DNA of 36,571 bases from Candidatus Gastranaerophilales bacterium (GCA_023662705.1 JAMPIM010000018.1:1-36571), one strand, 5' to 3'; shown: positions 7,715 to 16,191, counted from the stretch's first letter. Numbers and translations are program-made. Notes: generated by a model from the letters alone, not told the origin.

Positions 7715-10012
7715 TTATAATTTGCTATATTCAGCTAAAATATCATCCACTAAATTTTTGAATGAAACCATACAGACGTAAGAATCAACCCCTTCTTTGT
7801 CATACTGGTAACAAATACCATGGTAATCAGCTGCTTGAATTCTCTTTGCAGCAGCTTTTGAGAATGCAGCACCGTCTTTATTGTCTTTAACCTGCCCCAT
7901 TTGAACGATATTCTTTTTATATTTTGTTGCAACTATATCACAGGCTTTATCTAATTTAGCAGAGTCTAATCCTCCTCGAAGTGATTGTTTTATCATATCA
8001 ATTAAATTATCGAGTCTGCCGTCACCATTGTGCATCTTATTAGTTGAATTACAATCTTTAGTTCCTCTAGCCAAATTGATGACAGCATTGCTATTATATA
8101 ATGTAGCAAAGTCCGTAGCATTTACTTGAGAATCATCTGCAACAGCACCATTCGTACCATGAACTTCCAAGTGACCGCCACTAGGATCATTAATCCATCT
8201 ACTAACTTCAGCAACGTTTACAGTAATTGTTGTTGAACCAATTGGTTCACCTTTATAATAAGTTGTTACAGTAATCTTGTCATAACCACATTCAGCAGGC
8301 GCTGTATAATTAAATTTACCATTTGATGCATTTGTCATTGTAAGTTTTCCACACTTAGAGCTTGCTGCACCATATGAAATTTCACTAGGATCCATGTCTT
8401 CAGATAGACTTGCTTGAACTTGGAATGAGCCAGACATTCCAGCAATCATAGTTCGTGGACTAGCACCAATCCAATTATTGATTTTACTATCTAAATCCTG
8501 ACCTGCTGTAATTTTCGCAATCAATCCTTTTAATGTATTCATTTTGCTAGCTAATTGAATAGTGTCTTCAATACCTTCAATAGTAGCCTTATGGTCAGAG
8601 CCAAATACTTTTACTACAGCAGCATCGTATTCACCACCCATTGCTTTTGCAGCATCGCAGTATTTAATAGCCTTTTCACGAGCTTTTTCAATATCAGAGC
8701 TATTTCTTTCGTAATCTGAATATAAACTATCCAATGCGCCGGTTCCTGTAGCCGCACCCTTAATTAAACTTGTCACTTCTTCAACTACAGCTGCTTGAAC
8801 TTTTGTCCAGTCTACTGCACCATTTGACATCAAGTTTTCATCACCTGAATTAATACGATCAATAATACCTTGAAGAATTGTTGCATAATCTTTTGATGTT
8901 TTGCAGTTGTTTAGGAATATATCTGCATCATCACCTAAAGCATCTTTCACAGCAGTTTTAAATGTGTCATCAAGATTATCACGATATTTTTTGTATACAT
9001 TCATTGTAGTTTCAAGGTTTTTATATTCCTTAGAGGAAGTGAATGCACTTTTGATTTGATCCAGTTTACCAACAATAGTATCAAATAATGATTTACCACC
9101 TTCAGCAGTAATACCTGATGATTCAAGATAATTTGCGAGGAATGAATTTAATACTCCGTTAAATTCGTTTTCATAACCTGCGAATTTTGATTTTTCGCCT
9201 GATAATTTATCTGAAACTTTTTTCAATACAACAGCATTTTGTACTTCGTTAAGAGTTTCTGGATTATATCCGTATTTGCTAACATCAATAGTACCACCAT
9301 CACCAAGACCAGCAGTTTTAAGGTAGCTGTTAATCAAATTTTTAATTTGTTTATTAATATCAGCTGGGGTGAAATTAGGTTGGCCATTTTCATCTGTTGA
9401 ATAAGTAAACTTAGAAACAACGTCTTCAATATATTTATTGATAACATTATTTAAAGTTTCATCTTTTGTAATTTCATAATCTATTCCTGCTGAAGAAAGT
9501 ATGCTTTTGATACTTGTATCATCATTTTTGTACTGTTCGGCTAGAACTTCTGCTGTTGCTTTATTATATGCAACAATAAATGCAGATGTATCAGCAATTA
9601 CATCATCAATACTTTGTTCACCGCTTTCAACTTTTTCTAACAATAGTTCAGCAATTCTAGCTTCCCAAGTACCCATGTATTTAGTATTCACAGTACCGTT
9701 TGGAGCGTTCTTGCTAATAAGTTCTTCTAACTTTTGATAATTAGCAACAGTCGAATCAAGCTTGCCTTCTTCGGTTTCATCAAGTTTGTAATCACTAACA
9801 TTATTATCCAACTTTGCCCAAAATTCATTGAACACTTTTGCAGAAACATCATCGATGCCCATACCAATATAGTTCTCAAAATCAGAGCCGCTTAGGTATT
9901 CACGCATTTCACCTTTAGTAATTTCATAGTCTTTATTCTTGTCAACTTTAGTTTTCCAATCATCCTGTTTTGCTAAGAATAAAAAAATCTGTGATGATGT
10001 GATGTCTGCCAT
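7715..10012 (-). CDS. Large EF-hand-containing protein of unknown function
   Basis: A 765-residue, mostly helical protein that I do not recognise. Residues 24-35 (DKNKDYEITKGE) form a canonical EF-hand loop with acidic residues at positions 1, 5 and 12 and Ile at 8. A second, degenerate loop follows at about 69-81 (DNNVSDYKLDETE), so the N-terminus is probably a calcium-binding pair. The middle (about 90-520) is Lys/Asp/Ala-rich helical sequence. About 525-600 looks like a small beta-sandwich (GKFNYTAPAECGYDKITVTT) of Ig/cadherin type with two cysteines. A C-terminal part has NGDGRLDNLIDMI, loosely like a dockerin or EF-hand loop. There is no signal peptide, although the composition resembles exported proteins. 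It has a good ribosome-binding site (CAGGAGT) and is a single-gene unit ended by a terminator. Confidence 0.75.
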   Translation of the reverse strand: MADITSSQIFLFLAKQDDWKTKVDKNKDYEITKGEMREYLSGSDFENYIGMGIDDVSAKVFNEFWAKLDNNVSDYKLDETEEGKLDSTVANYQKLEELISKNAPNGTVNTKYMGTWEARIAELLLEKVESGEQSIDDVIADTSAFIVAYNKATAEVLAEQYKNDDTSIKSILSSAGIDYEITKDETLNNVINKYIEDVVSKFTYSTDENGQPNFTPADINKQIKNLINSYLKTAGLGDGGTIDVSKYGYNPETLNEVQNAVVLKKVSDKLSGEKSKFAGYENEFNGVLNSFLANYLESSGITAEGGKSLFDTIVGKLDQIKSAFTSSKEYKNLETTMNVYKKYRDNLDDTFKTAVKDALGDDADIFLNNCKTSKDYATILQGIIDRINSGDENLMSNGAVDWTKVQAAVVEEVTSLIKGAATGTGALDSLYSDYERNSSDIEKAREKAIKYCDAAKAMGGEYDAAVVKVFGSDHKATIEGIEDTIQLASKMNTLKGLIAKITAGQDLDSKINNWIGASPRTMIAGMSGSFQVQASLSEDMDPSEISYGAASSKCGKLTMTNASNGKFNYTAPAECGYDKITVTTYYKGEPIGSTTITVNVAEVSRWINDPSGGHLEVHGTNGAVADDSQVNATDFATLYNSNAVINLARGTKDCNSTNKMHNGDGRLDNLIDMIKQSLRGGLDSAKLDKACDIVATKYKKNIVQMGQVKDNKDGAAFSKAAAKRIQAADYHGICYQYDKEGVDSYVCMVSFKNLVDDILAEYSKL

Positions 10013-10190
10013 TGATTTACTCCTGTTTTTCAGTTTCCCTTTTTCTTTGATATATTTATCGGCATTTTTTGCTAAAACTTTAGGGTTTAAGACTATATTG
10101 TTACAAAAATTTACATAATTATTTCTCAGTATTTTATAAATCCACTAAAAGATTGATGAAAAAGTTTTTAAAAAATATTATTCTTATTGT

Positions 10191-10424
10191 GTGAATACTA
10201 AGAATCAATTAAAAAAACGTATAGAACAAACCGAATTACAGATTAAGAAATTAAATTTACATACATCTACCTCAGAGGTTTGTGAAGATTTGTATAATTC
10301 TCTTATACTTCAAAAAGCTGTTTTAAAAAAACAGTTGGAAGAATTGGAGAAAAATCCTATTGTTGAGAAAATCAAAAAGCTTGTTCCTCGTAAAGAAAAG
10401 TTAATTTGTGATTATTTTTCGTAA
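10191..10424 (+). CDS. Small coiled-coil protein, GTG start
   Basis: A 77-residue Lys/Glu/Leu-rich protein with a strong heptad pattern (KNQLKKRIEQTELQIKKLN, then LILQKAVLKKQLEELEKN), consistent with a coiled coil, and ending KLICDYFS. No family is recognised. The GTG at 10191 lacks a clear ribosome-binding site; TATTAT at 10176-10181 could be a -10 box with a short leader. It lies upstream of the transketolase gene, whose own -10 (10432-10437) begins just after this stop codon. The coding potential is plausible from composition and from absence of a better-supported alternative, but expression is unproven. Confidence 0.5.
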   Translation: MNTKNQLKKRIEQTELQIKKLNLHTSTSEVCEDLYNSLILQKAVLKKQLEELEKNPIVEKIKKLVPRKEKLICDYFS

Positions 10425-10428
10425 TTTA

Positions 10429-10437
10429 TGCTATAAT
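10429..10437 (+). promoter_or_regulatory. Extended -10 promoter of the transketolase-ftsEX operon
   Basis: TGCTATAAT gives the TG motif and a consensus TATAAT (10432-10437), 21 bases before the start codon at 10459. A -35-like TTGTGA at 10406 is spaced 20 bases away, so the extended -10 probably does most of the work. Confidence 0.6.
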
Positions 10438-10458
10438 ATTCTCAATAGAGGGGGTATC

Positions 10459-11403
10459 ATGCTCACAATAGATTACGATACTAAAAAATCAATTAGGGAA
10501 GCTTTTGGGAAAGCACTTGTTGAATTAGGTGCAAAACATTCTGATATGGTAGTTCTAGACTCAGATGTATCTTGTTCGACTCAAACAAAACAATTTGCAC
10601 AGGCTTATCCTGACAGATTTTTTAATACAGGTATTGCCGAACAAAATATGATAGCAACCGCTGCAGGACTTGCTCTTACAGGAAAAATTCCTTTTGCTGC
10701 AACATTTGCAGTTTTCGCTACAGGCAGAACCTATGACCAGATAAGAACTTCCGTATGTTACCAAAAAGCAAACGTAAAAATTATCGGTACTCACGGCGGT
10801 ATTACAGTTGGTGAAGACGGCGCAACCCATCAGGCATTGGAAGATATATCGCTTATGCGCGGCCTTCCTTGTATGACAGTAATTGTCCCTGCTGATTGCA
10901 ATGAATGTGCTCAGGCACTTGAATTTGCAGCAGAGCACAAAGGTCCTGTTTACGTAAGAATTGCAAGAAACAGCCTCCCTGATATTTATCCTGCTGATTA
11001 CAAGTTTAATCCTAATAAAGCTGTAATTTTAAAAGAGGGTAAAGATTTAACAATAATTTCAAACGGGGATGTTTTAGCAGAAGCATACAAAGCTGCTGAA
11101 ATTCTTGAATCAAAAGGCATAAGCGCAGAAGTTATCAGCCTTCCTGTTGTAAAACCATTTGATAAAGAAACTATAATAAACAGTATCAAGAAGACAGGTT
11201 TTGCTGTAACTGTCGAAAACCATTCAATAAACGGCGGTATCGGTTCTACAGTGTGTGAAGCTCTTGCAGAAAATTATCCTGCAAAAGTGTTGAGAATCGG
11301 CATGAATGATGAATTTGGTCAAAGCGGTACTCCTAAAGAGTTATTAAAACACTACGGTTTGGACGCAGAAAGTATCGCAAATAGAATTAAGGAAAGTGTT
11401 TAG
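10459..11403 (+). CDS. Transketolase, C-terminal subunit
   Basis: The 314-residue C-terminal half of a split transketolase, holding the pyrimidine-binding and C-terminal domains. Landmarks are FFNTGIAEQNMIATAAGLAL (the glutamate that activates thiamine diphosphate sits in this segment), FAATFAVFATGRTYDQIR, THGGITVGEDGATHQALEDI, and the swivel domain with VVKPFD and TVENHSINGGIGS. It needs the separate N-terminal subunit to form active enzyme, which moves two-carbon units in the non-oxidative pentose phosphate pathway. That subunit is not in this window, which is unusual since the two are normally adjacent. The start at 10459 is chosen for its GAGGGGG ribosome-binding site. ftsE begins eight bases after its stop, so it heads a six-gene operon. 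Confidence 0.93.
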   Translation: MLTIDYDTKKSIREAFGKALVELGAKHSDMVVLDSDVSCSTQTKQFAQAYPDRFFNTGIAEQNMIATAAGLALTGKIPFAATFAVFATGRTYDQIRTSVCYQKANVKIIGTHGGITVGEDGATHQALEDISLMRGLPCMTVIVPADCNECAQALEFAAEHKGPVYVRIARNSLPDIYPADYKFNPNKAVILKEGKDLTIISNGDVLAEAYKAAEILESKGISAEVISLPVVKPFDKETIINSIKKTGFAVTVENHSINGGIGSTVCEALAENYPAKVLRIGMNDEFGQSGTPKELLKHYGLDAESIANRIKESV

Positions 11404-11410
11404 GGATATT

Positions 11411-12088
11411 ATGATTCAATTAAGATCAGTAACGAAGAAATATAAAAACAATTATGCATTAAAAAACATTAACCTTGATATCCTAAAAGGTGAGTTTGTA
11501 TTCATTACAGGCGCATCTGGAGCTGGAAAATCAACATTGATGAAAATGCTGTATAACGAAGAAACACCTACAACAGGAACGGTTCTTATCGGCGGAATTA
11601 ATATTGCAAATCTGCCATCTGATAAAGTGCCTAACCTCAGAAGATGTATGGGTATTGTATTTCAGGATTACAAACTTCTTCAAAACCAGACAGTTTATGA
11701 TAATATTTCATACGTTATCAGAACTCTTGGTATAAGTTCATCTGATATCAGAGAAAGAGTAACGGGAGCATTAAAAGTTGTTGGTCTTTTGAACAAAGCT
11801 AACGCAAAGCCTTCTGAATTATCAGGCGGCGAACAGCAGAGAGTAAGTATTGCAAGAGCACTTGTAAACGGGCCACCTTTGCTGATTGCAGATGAACCTA
11901 CAGGCAACCTTGACCCTAAAAACTCTTTGGAAGTCATGCAAATTCTTGAGCAGATTAACCAGAGAGGCATTACTGTTATCGTTTCTACCCACGATTATAC
12001 TCTGGTAGACAGATTCAGAAAAAGAGTTTTAACTCTTGAAAACGGTGAAATTATAAGAGATATTCAGGCAGGTACTTATGGACAATAA
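11411..12088 (+). CDS. ftsE: Cell division ATP-binding protein FtsE
   Basis: The 225-residue ABC ATPase of the FtsEX complex, which transmits ATP hydrolysis through FtsX to periplasmic activators of cell-wall hydrolases at the septum. It has Walker A GASGAGKST (34-42), the signature LSGGEQQR (137-144), Walker B LLIADE (157-162), and the FtsE-like opening MIQLRSVTKKYKNNYALKNI. I chose ATG 11411 over a GTG at 11396 since it gives the canonical N-terminus and has AGGGAT upstream. It overlaps ftsX by 11 bases, as in most bacteria. Its presence behind a transketolase half and ahead of regulatory genes is unusual. Assignment is firm because ftsX follows directly. Confidence 0.95.
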   Translation: MIQLRSVTKKYKNNYALKNINLDILKGEFVFITGASGAGKSTLMKMLYNEETPTTGTVLIGGINIANLPSDKVPNLRRCMGIVFQDYKLLQNQTVYDNISYVIRTLGISSSDIRERVTGALKVVGLLNKANAKPSELSGGEQQRVSIARALVNGPPLLIADEPTGNLDPKNSLEVMQILEQINQRGITVIVSTHDYTLVDRFRKRVLTLENGEIIRDIQAGTYGQ

Positions 12089-12989
12089 CAGCAGACAACA
12101 GTTAAAAAAACAGGTTAAAAAACATATACCGAAAGACTGGCTTTGTGATTTAAGAATTGCTTACAGAATCGTAATGGAAGCTGTTAATGATATCAAAAGA
12201 ACAGGGATTATTAACCTTGTTATCATAACAACAATGGCTGCTATTTTAACAATGTTCGGCGTATTGTTCAGATTTACTCTATCACTTTCGAGTTTTGCAC
12301 ATGAATTAGGAAGTGTGCTTGAGATTTCTGTTTATTTAAGAAATAATGCACAGGTTTCTGTTGTTCGAGACAGAGTGAAAGAAATTAAACATGTAACAAA
12401 CGTAAAACTGATTACTAAAGATGAGTCTTGGAAAGGTCTTAAAGACGAATTGGGATTACAAAACATTGCAAATCCGCTTCCTGACACATTAAGAGTTCGT
12501 GTTGACAAGCCGGAAAATATTACAGAAGTATTTAATCAAATCAAACCAATTTCAGGTGTTGAGGATATGGGATACGCAAAAGAACTTGCGAAAAAGATTC
12601 AGTTTTTAACCCATGTTGTTAACACTACAATGATTTTCGTGATTCTTGTATCAGCTGCACTAACAATAACAATTATTAATAACACAATACAACTTGTAAT
12701 CCAGTCAAGAAAAGAAGAGATCGAAATTATGCGATTAATGGGCGTTTCAAACTGGTATATTAAAACTCCGCTAATTATGCAAGGCGCTTTTTACGGCTTT
12801 ATTTCTTCTATAATTGCAGTACTTCCTTTAAACTGGGTTCAAGGCGGATTAGCAGGTATGCATAAGTTTTTCTTGGTTCCAATGCCTGCTTATGCACAAA
12901 ATATAGTTATTATAACCTTATTATTAATAGGAACCGCTTTCGGAGCTGGAGGAAGTTTCTTATCAATAAAAAAACATTTACAAGTATAA
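12078..12989 (+). CDS. ftsX: Cell division protein FtsX
   Basis: The 303-residue integral membrane partner of FtsE. Four helices are visible: about 43-65, then a periplasmic domain (about 70-175) with the FtsX-type LEISVYLRNNAQVSVVRDRV segment, and helices near 180-203, 228-252 and 273-297. The cytoplasmic loop has RKEEIEIMRLMGVSNWYI, the coupling segment conserved in FtsX and MacB-type permeases. The periplasmic domain binds the hydrolase activator, which in this lineage is unidentified and not in the window. The 11-base overlap with ftsE implies coupled translation. The next gene begins 18 bases later in the same operon, which suggests co-expression of division control with HDOD signalling. 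Confidence 0.94.
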   Translation: MDNNSRQQLKKQVKKHIPKDWLCDLRIAYRIVMEAVNDIKRTGIINLVIITTMAAILTMFGVLFRFTLSLSSFAHELGSVLEISVYLRNNAQVSVVRDRVKEIKHVTNVKLITKDESWKGLKDELGLQNIANPLPDTLRVRVDKPENITEVFNQIKPISGVEDMGYAKELAKKIQFLTHVVNTTMIFVILVSAALTITIINNTIQLVIQSRKEEIEIMRLMGVSNWYIKTPLIMQGAFYGFISSIIAVLPLNWVQGGLAGMHKFFLVPMPAYAQNIVIITLLLIGTAFGAGGSFLSIKKHLQV

Positions 12990-13007
12990 GTATGAAGGAT
13001 TTAGAAA

Positions 13008-13805
13008 ATGGATAAAACTATTGAATTAGTAAACGCAATTAAAGATATTCAGGCAATGCCGACAGTTATTGTTAAGGTATTGAACCTGATGAAAAAACCA
13101 ACTGTAAGTATGAAAGAACTCAGTGATATTGTTATGTATGACCAATCACTGACTGTAAAACTGCTTGCTCTTGTTAACTCTGCTTACTACGGGTTTTCCC
13201 AACAAATAAGTTCTTTAAACATTGCGCTTTCACTATTAGGGATGGTAAAGGTAAAAAACATTATTGTTGCAGTTGCTATGAAACCAATGATGTCAAATGC
13301 TGCTGACAAAGAGTTATGGAAACATGCAATCAGAGTTGCGGCAGGATGTGAATACCTTGCAAGATTAACAAAAATTATGGATGCCGATGAAGCGTTTATC
13401 GCAGGTTTCATACATGACGTCGGCAAAATTGTATTACAAATGACCGATGCTAAATTGTACGCAAAAGTAGTAAGTGCAGTTGGTGCAGGAGTTAGTGTAT
13501 TGGATGCAGAGAAAAAATATTTTGATTCAGATCACGTTAAAACAGGTTCTTTATTAGCAAAGAGATGGCAGTTACCAATCTTATTGGCTAATATTATTTC
13601 ATACCATCACACACCAAGCTTGTCATCAATTCCGGTTCCTTGTAATCTTGTTTGCGCTGTAGATAAACTTATGCAAGAAAATCTAGATGCAAGTGCTCTT
13701 GATAAAGACTTCTTAAAAACAATGGGCATTGACCTTGAAGATGTAGAAGAATTAAGACAGGCTATCTGGCAAAAAGCTGATTTAATGATTTCTGAATTAG
13801 CTTAG
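13008..13805 (+). CDS. HDOD domain protein
   Basis: A 265-residue single-domain HDOD protein. The domain spans nearly all of it: AMPTVIVKVLNLMKKP at the start, MYDQSLTVKLLALVNSAYYG (43-62), LWKHAIRVA (103-111), FIHDVGKIVL (134-143, with the HD pair at 136-137), and YHHTPS near the end. HDOD domains are HD-hydrolase relatives that mostly lost catalysis and act as signalling adaptors, often alongside c-di-GMP and chemotaxis proteins. Here the HD pair is retained, so weak phosphohydrolase activity cannot be excluded. It follows ftsX by 18 bases and precedes the pseudo-receiver protein by nine, so it is most likely a regulatory member of the same operon. Ligand and target are unknown. Confidence 0.9.
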   Translation: MDKTIELVNAIKDIQAMPTVIVKVLNLMKKPTVSMKELSDIVMYDQSLTVKLLALVNSAYYGFSQQISSLNIALSLLGMVKVKNIIVAVAMKPMMSNAADKELWKHAIRVAAGCEYLARLTKIMDADEAFIAGFIHDVGKIVLQMTDAKLYAKVVSAVGAGVSVLDAEKKYFDSDHVKTGSLLAKRWQLPILLANIISYHHTPSLSSIPVPCNLVCAVDKLMQENLDASALDKDFLKTMGIDLEDVEELRQAIWQKADLMISELA

Positions 13806-13814
13806 GATTTGTAT

Positions 13815-15020
13815 ATGGCAGGCAGAATTGTTCTAATATCTGATGATACTGATTTTTTTGAGTATATCAGACAAAAGCTTGAACTAAGAAAAAGCGACGA
13901 ATTATTCATGTTTTCGTTTGATAATGTGCCTGAAAAATTGCCATTAATGGAAACTTCTGTATTAATTGTAAACAGTGAGAATTCAGAAGATAAAACGCTT
14001 GATTTACTAAAACTATTGCGCGGAACTCCGGCAATAGTTTTTGCATACAATGAGGATGATGTTTTCAGAAGAAAATGTTACCGATTAGGGATGTTTGATT
14101 TTATGACTATTCTTACTCCCGATGCAGAATTTCGTGCAAGAATAATTCCTGCTTTAACAATAGCTTCTATCTTAGAAAAAAATCAACAGTATCGCGAAAT
14201 CCTTGTTAATGATAATTATATAACTCCAAATAATGAAGTTTTTCTTAATTATAATTATATTTTGGATAAAGAACTTGAGGATATTAACAGCGGGAAAAAG
14301 AATGCCGTATTTGCAGCAATTGCTCCAAATGATAAGACAAAGTTTTTATTAACTGCCAATATGATTGAAACAGTTATACTGGCTAATATCAGAAGAAATG
14401 ACATTCTTATGAGTTATGCACCTAATAAATATTTTCTTCTTATGTATGATACGAATATTAGCTCTGCTCAATCATTATGGGAAAAAGTCAGCAGCCAGCT
14501 TCCGCAAAAACTTTATGCAGGATTTGTTAATGTTTCTAACCAGAAGCGACAGCAATTAATAAATGAGGTACTTAACAAGCTTCATGAATCCATTAATAAT
14601 GACAGAAATATTCCGACTTCTACACCGATAAACGGACTTGAATCATATACAAATTTTAAACTGTTCAGACAAGAATTCGGAAAGAAGTTTGAACAAATTA
14701 TTACACCTGTTTTCTATCAGATTCAGCAAAAATATTCGGACAAGTTTGCGGGAATATCTATACAGCAAGAGGCTTCGGAAGGGTTTGGGGTCTTTTATAT
14801 AAAAGGGAAAAATGCATCAAGCAGTTTTAGAATAACCAGCCCCGGATTCTCAAAAATAAATATTGATATAACTTATCAAAGAAACTCATCCAATATTGAT
14901 GCCAAGCGTATTACACTGGAGCCGGATGAATTTGAAGCAGGTTTGCTGGAAGATTTATTAGAACAATTTATATTAGAATACAAAAGAGGTTTAGACTATG
15001 ACAATTCTCAATCAGGATAA
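13815..15020 (+). CDS. Pseudo-receiver / degenerate GGDEF protein
   Basis: A 401-residue protein with the layout of a receiver-GGDEF diguanylate cyclase in which both active sites are gone. Residues 1-120 look like a receiver (RIVLISDD at 4-11), but the phospho-acceptor aspartate strand reads VLIVNSEN with Asn at 53, and the conserved Lys/Thr positions are replaced. Residues about 130-263 match a GGDEF domain in outline (RRNDILMSYAPNKYFLLMYD), with APNKY in place of GGDEF at 202-206, so it cannot make c-di-GMP. The C-terminal 130 residues (FKLFRQEFGKKFEQIITPVF, then beta-strands) match nothing I recognise. The ATG at 13815 follows AGGAT; a TTG at 13809 is an alternative. It overlaps the isochorismatase gene by 23 bases. 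It is probably a sensor or scaffold. Confidence 0.75.
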   Translation: MAGRIVLISDDTDFFEYIRQKLELRKSDELFMFSFDNVPEKLPLMETSVLIVNSENSEDKTLDLLKLLRGTPAIVFAYNEDDVFRRKCYRLGMFDFMTILTPDAEFRARIIPALTIASILEKNQQYREILVNDNYITPNNEVFLNYNYILDKELEDINSGKKNAVFAAIAPNDKTKFLLTANMIETVILANIRRNDILMSYAPNKYFLLMYDTNISSAQSLWEKVSSQLPQKLYAGFVNVSNQKRQQLINEVLNKLHESINNDRNIPTSTPINGLESYTNFKLFRQEFGKKFEQIITPVFYQIQQKYSDKFAGISIQQEASEGFGVFYIKGKNASSSFRITSPGFSKINIDITYQRNSSNIDAKRITLEPDEFEAGLLEDLLEQFILEYKRGLDYDNSQSG

Positions 15021-15519
15021 AAGTGCATTAATGATAATCGACGTTCAGGAAAAACTGTTAAATGCAGTTTTTAATAAGGAACAAGTAAAAAAGAATGCGG
15101 AAATACTTGCAAATGCTGCTTCAATTTTAGAAATCCCTATTTATATTACCGAACAATATCCGAAAGGATTGGGTTCGACAATTGAAACAATTAAGGGCGA
15201 TAAGTATTATGAAAAAACTTCCTTTAACGCACTATCTGATATAGATTTTGATTTTGGAGAAAAAAAACAAATTATTTTATTTGGAATTGAGACTCATATT
15301 TGCGTACACCAAACAGCAGCCGCTCTTAGAGAAAATGGATTTGACGTAACAGTTGTTTCTGATGCCTGCGGAAGCAGACAAAAAGAACATTATCTTGCCG
15401 GATTGGATTGCATGAAAGCTAATGGCGCACAAATAAAACCAACTGAGATGGTTTTGTTTGAGTTATTAAAAAGCGCAAAACATCCTAATTTCAAAGAAAT
15501 TCAAGGATTAATTAAATAA
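14998..15519 (+). CDS. Isochorismatase-family cysteine hydrolase
   Basis: A 173-residue cytoplasmic hydrolase of the isochorismatase/nicotinamidase superfamily. The catalytic triad is visible: Asp15 in MIIDVQE, Lys73 in YEKTSFNA, and nucleophilic Cys102 in GIETHICVHQTA with the cis-peptide just before it. The short length and YCAC/RutB-like core fit the YcaC branch of unknown substrate, and the family includes enzymes that act on amides such as nicotinamide or ureidoacrylate. Nothing in the sequence tells the substrate. It is the last gene of the transketolase-ftsEX operon, overlapping its predecessor by 23 bases, and its tail overlaps the convergent GT2 gene by 12. Its presence in a signalling and division operon is unexplained. 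Confidence 0.88.
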   Translation: MTILNQDKSALMIIDVQEKLLNAVFNKEQVKKNAEILANAASILEIPIYITEQYPKGLGSTIETIKGDKYYEKTSFNALSDIDFDFGEKKQIILFGIETHICVHQTAAALRENGFDVTVVSDACGSRQKEHYLAGLDCMKANGAQIKPTEMVLFELLKSAKHPNFKEIQGLIK

Positions 15520-16191
15520 TCTGAATTTTATCAATGCAAAAATAGCCTGCACACCGTCTTTCCAGCCGATTTTCTTGCCTTCATCATTTGTGCGGGCATT
15601 ATAGGAAATCGGAAATTCATGGAAACGAACTTTCTTTTTGAATACCTTTGCTGTGATTTCAGGTTCAAAATCAAAACGGTTTGATTTAATCTCTATATCC
15701 TTGATTATTTCTGTTTTAAAAGCTTTATAACAAGTTTCCATATCGGTAATTCGAGTTCCGAAAAGAGCTTGTGTCATCAAAGTCAATGTTAGATTTGCTA
15801 TCAGACTTAAGAACAAGAAGTTTCCTTTATTACGTTTATCAGCAAATCTTGAGCCGTAAACTACATCTGCTTGATCATTTTTGATATATTCAACAAGAGG
15901 AATATAGTCTTCCGGATTATATTCCAAATCAGCATCCTGAATAATAACAATATCACCTGTTACTTCTTTTAAGCCGGTTCTTAAAGCAGCTCCTTTACCT
16001 TGATTAAACGGATGATAAATAATTTTGTGAGGAATCTGCGGATATAATTCTTGCGTACCGTCTGTTGAAAAATCATCCACAAGAATAATTTCTTTTTCCA
16101 AACCAAAATCTACAGATTCAACTCTTTTTAACAATTCCAATAAAGAATCTTTTTCATTATATACAGGTATTAAAATTGAAATCTTTCTCAT
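15508..16191 (-). CDS. GT2 glycosyltransferase, dolichyl-phosphate mannosyltransferase-like
   Basis: A 227-residue GT2 enzyme of the DPM1/polyprenyl-phosphate glycosyltransferase type, which charges a lipid phosphate carrier with a sugar at the cytoplasmic face of the membrane. Landmarks are ISILIPVYNEKDS (4-16), VDDFSTDGT (38-46), NQGKGAALRTGL (63-74), QDADLEYNPEDY (85-96) and DMETCYKAF followed by RFDFEPEITAKV. There are no C-terminal membrane helices, so it is the soluble single-domain form. The product would feed a GT-C enzyme such as the GT39-like protein at 26783. It is a one-gene unit with GGGGGGAGAG before the ATG. Its 3' end overlaps the isochorismatase gene by 12 bases. Confidence 0.9.
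   Translation of the reverse strand: MRKISILIPVYNEKDSLLELLKRVESVDFGLEKEIILVDDFSTDGTQELYPQIPHKIIYHPFNQGKGAALRTGLKEVTGDIVIIQDADLEYNPEDYIPLVEYIKNDQADVVYGSRFADKRNKGNFLFLSLIANLTLTLMTQALFGTRITDMETCYKAFKTEIIKDIEIKSNRFDFEPEITAKVFKKKVRFHEFPISYNARTNDEGKKIGWKDGVQAIFALIKFRLFN

Noticed and set aside
9501..9737. Open frame on the plus strand within the EF-hand gene
   Set aside because: Hydrophobic composition typical of an antisense shadow, no ribosome-binding site, lies wholly inside a well-supported gene.
10156..10194. A 12-codon reading frame (MKKFLKNIILIV) just before the coiled-coil gene
   Set aside because: No ribosome-binding site, very short, and overlaps the start of a longer plausible gene; could at most be a leader peptide.
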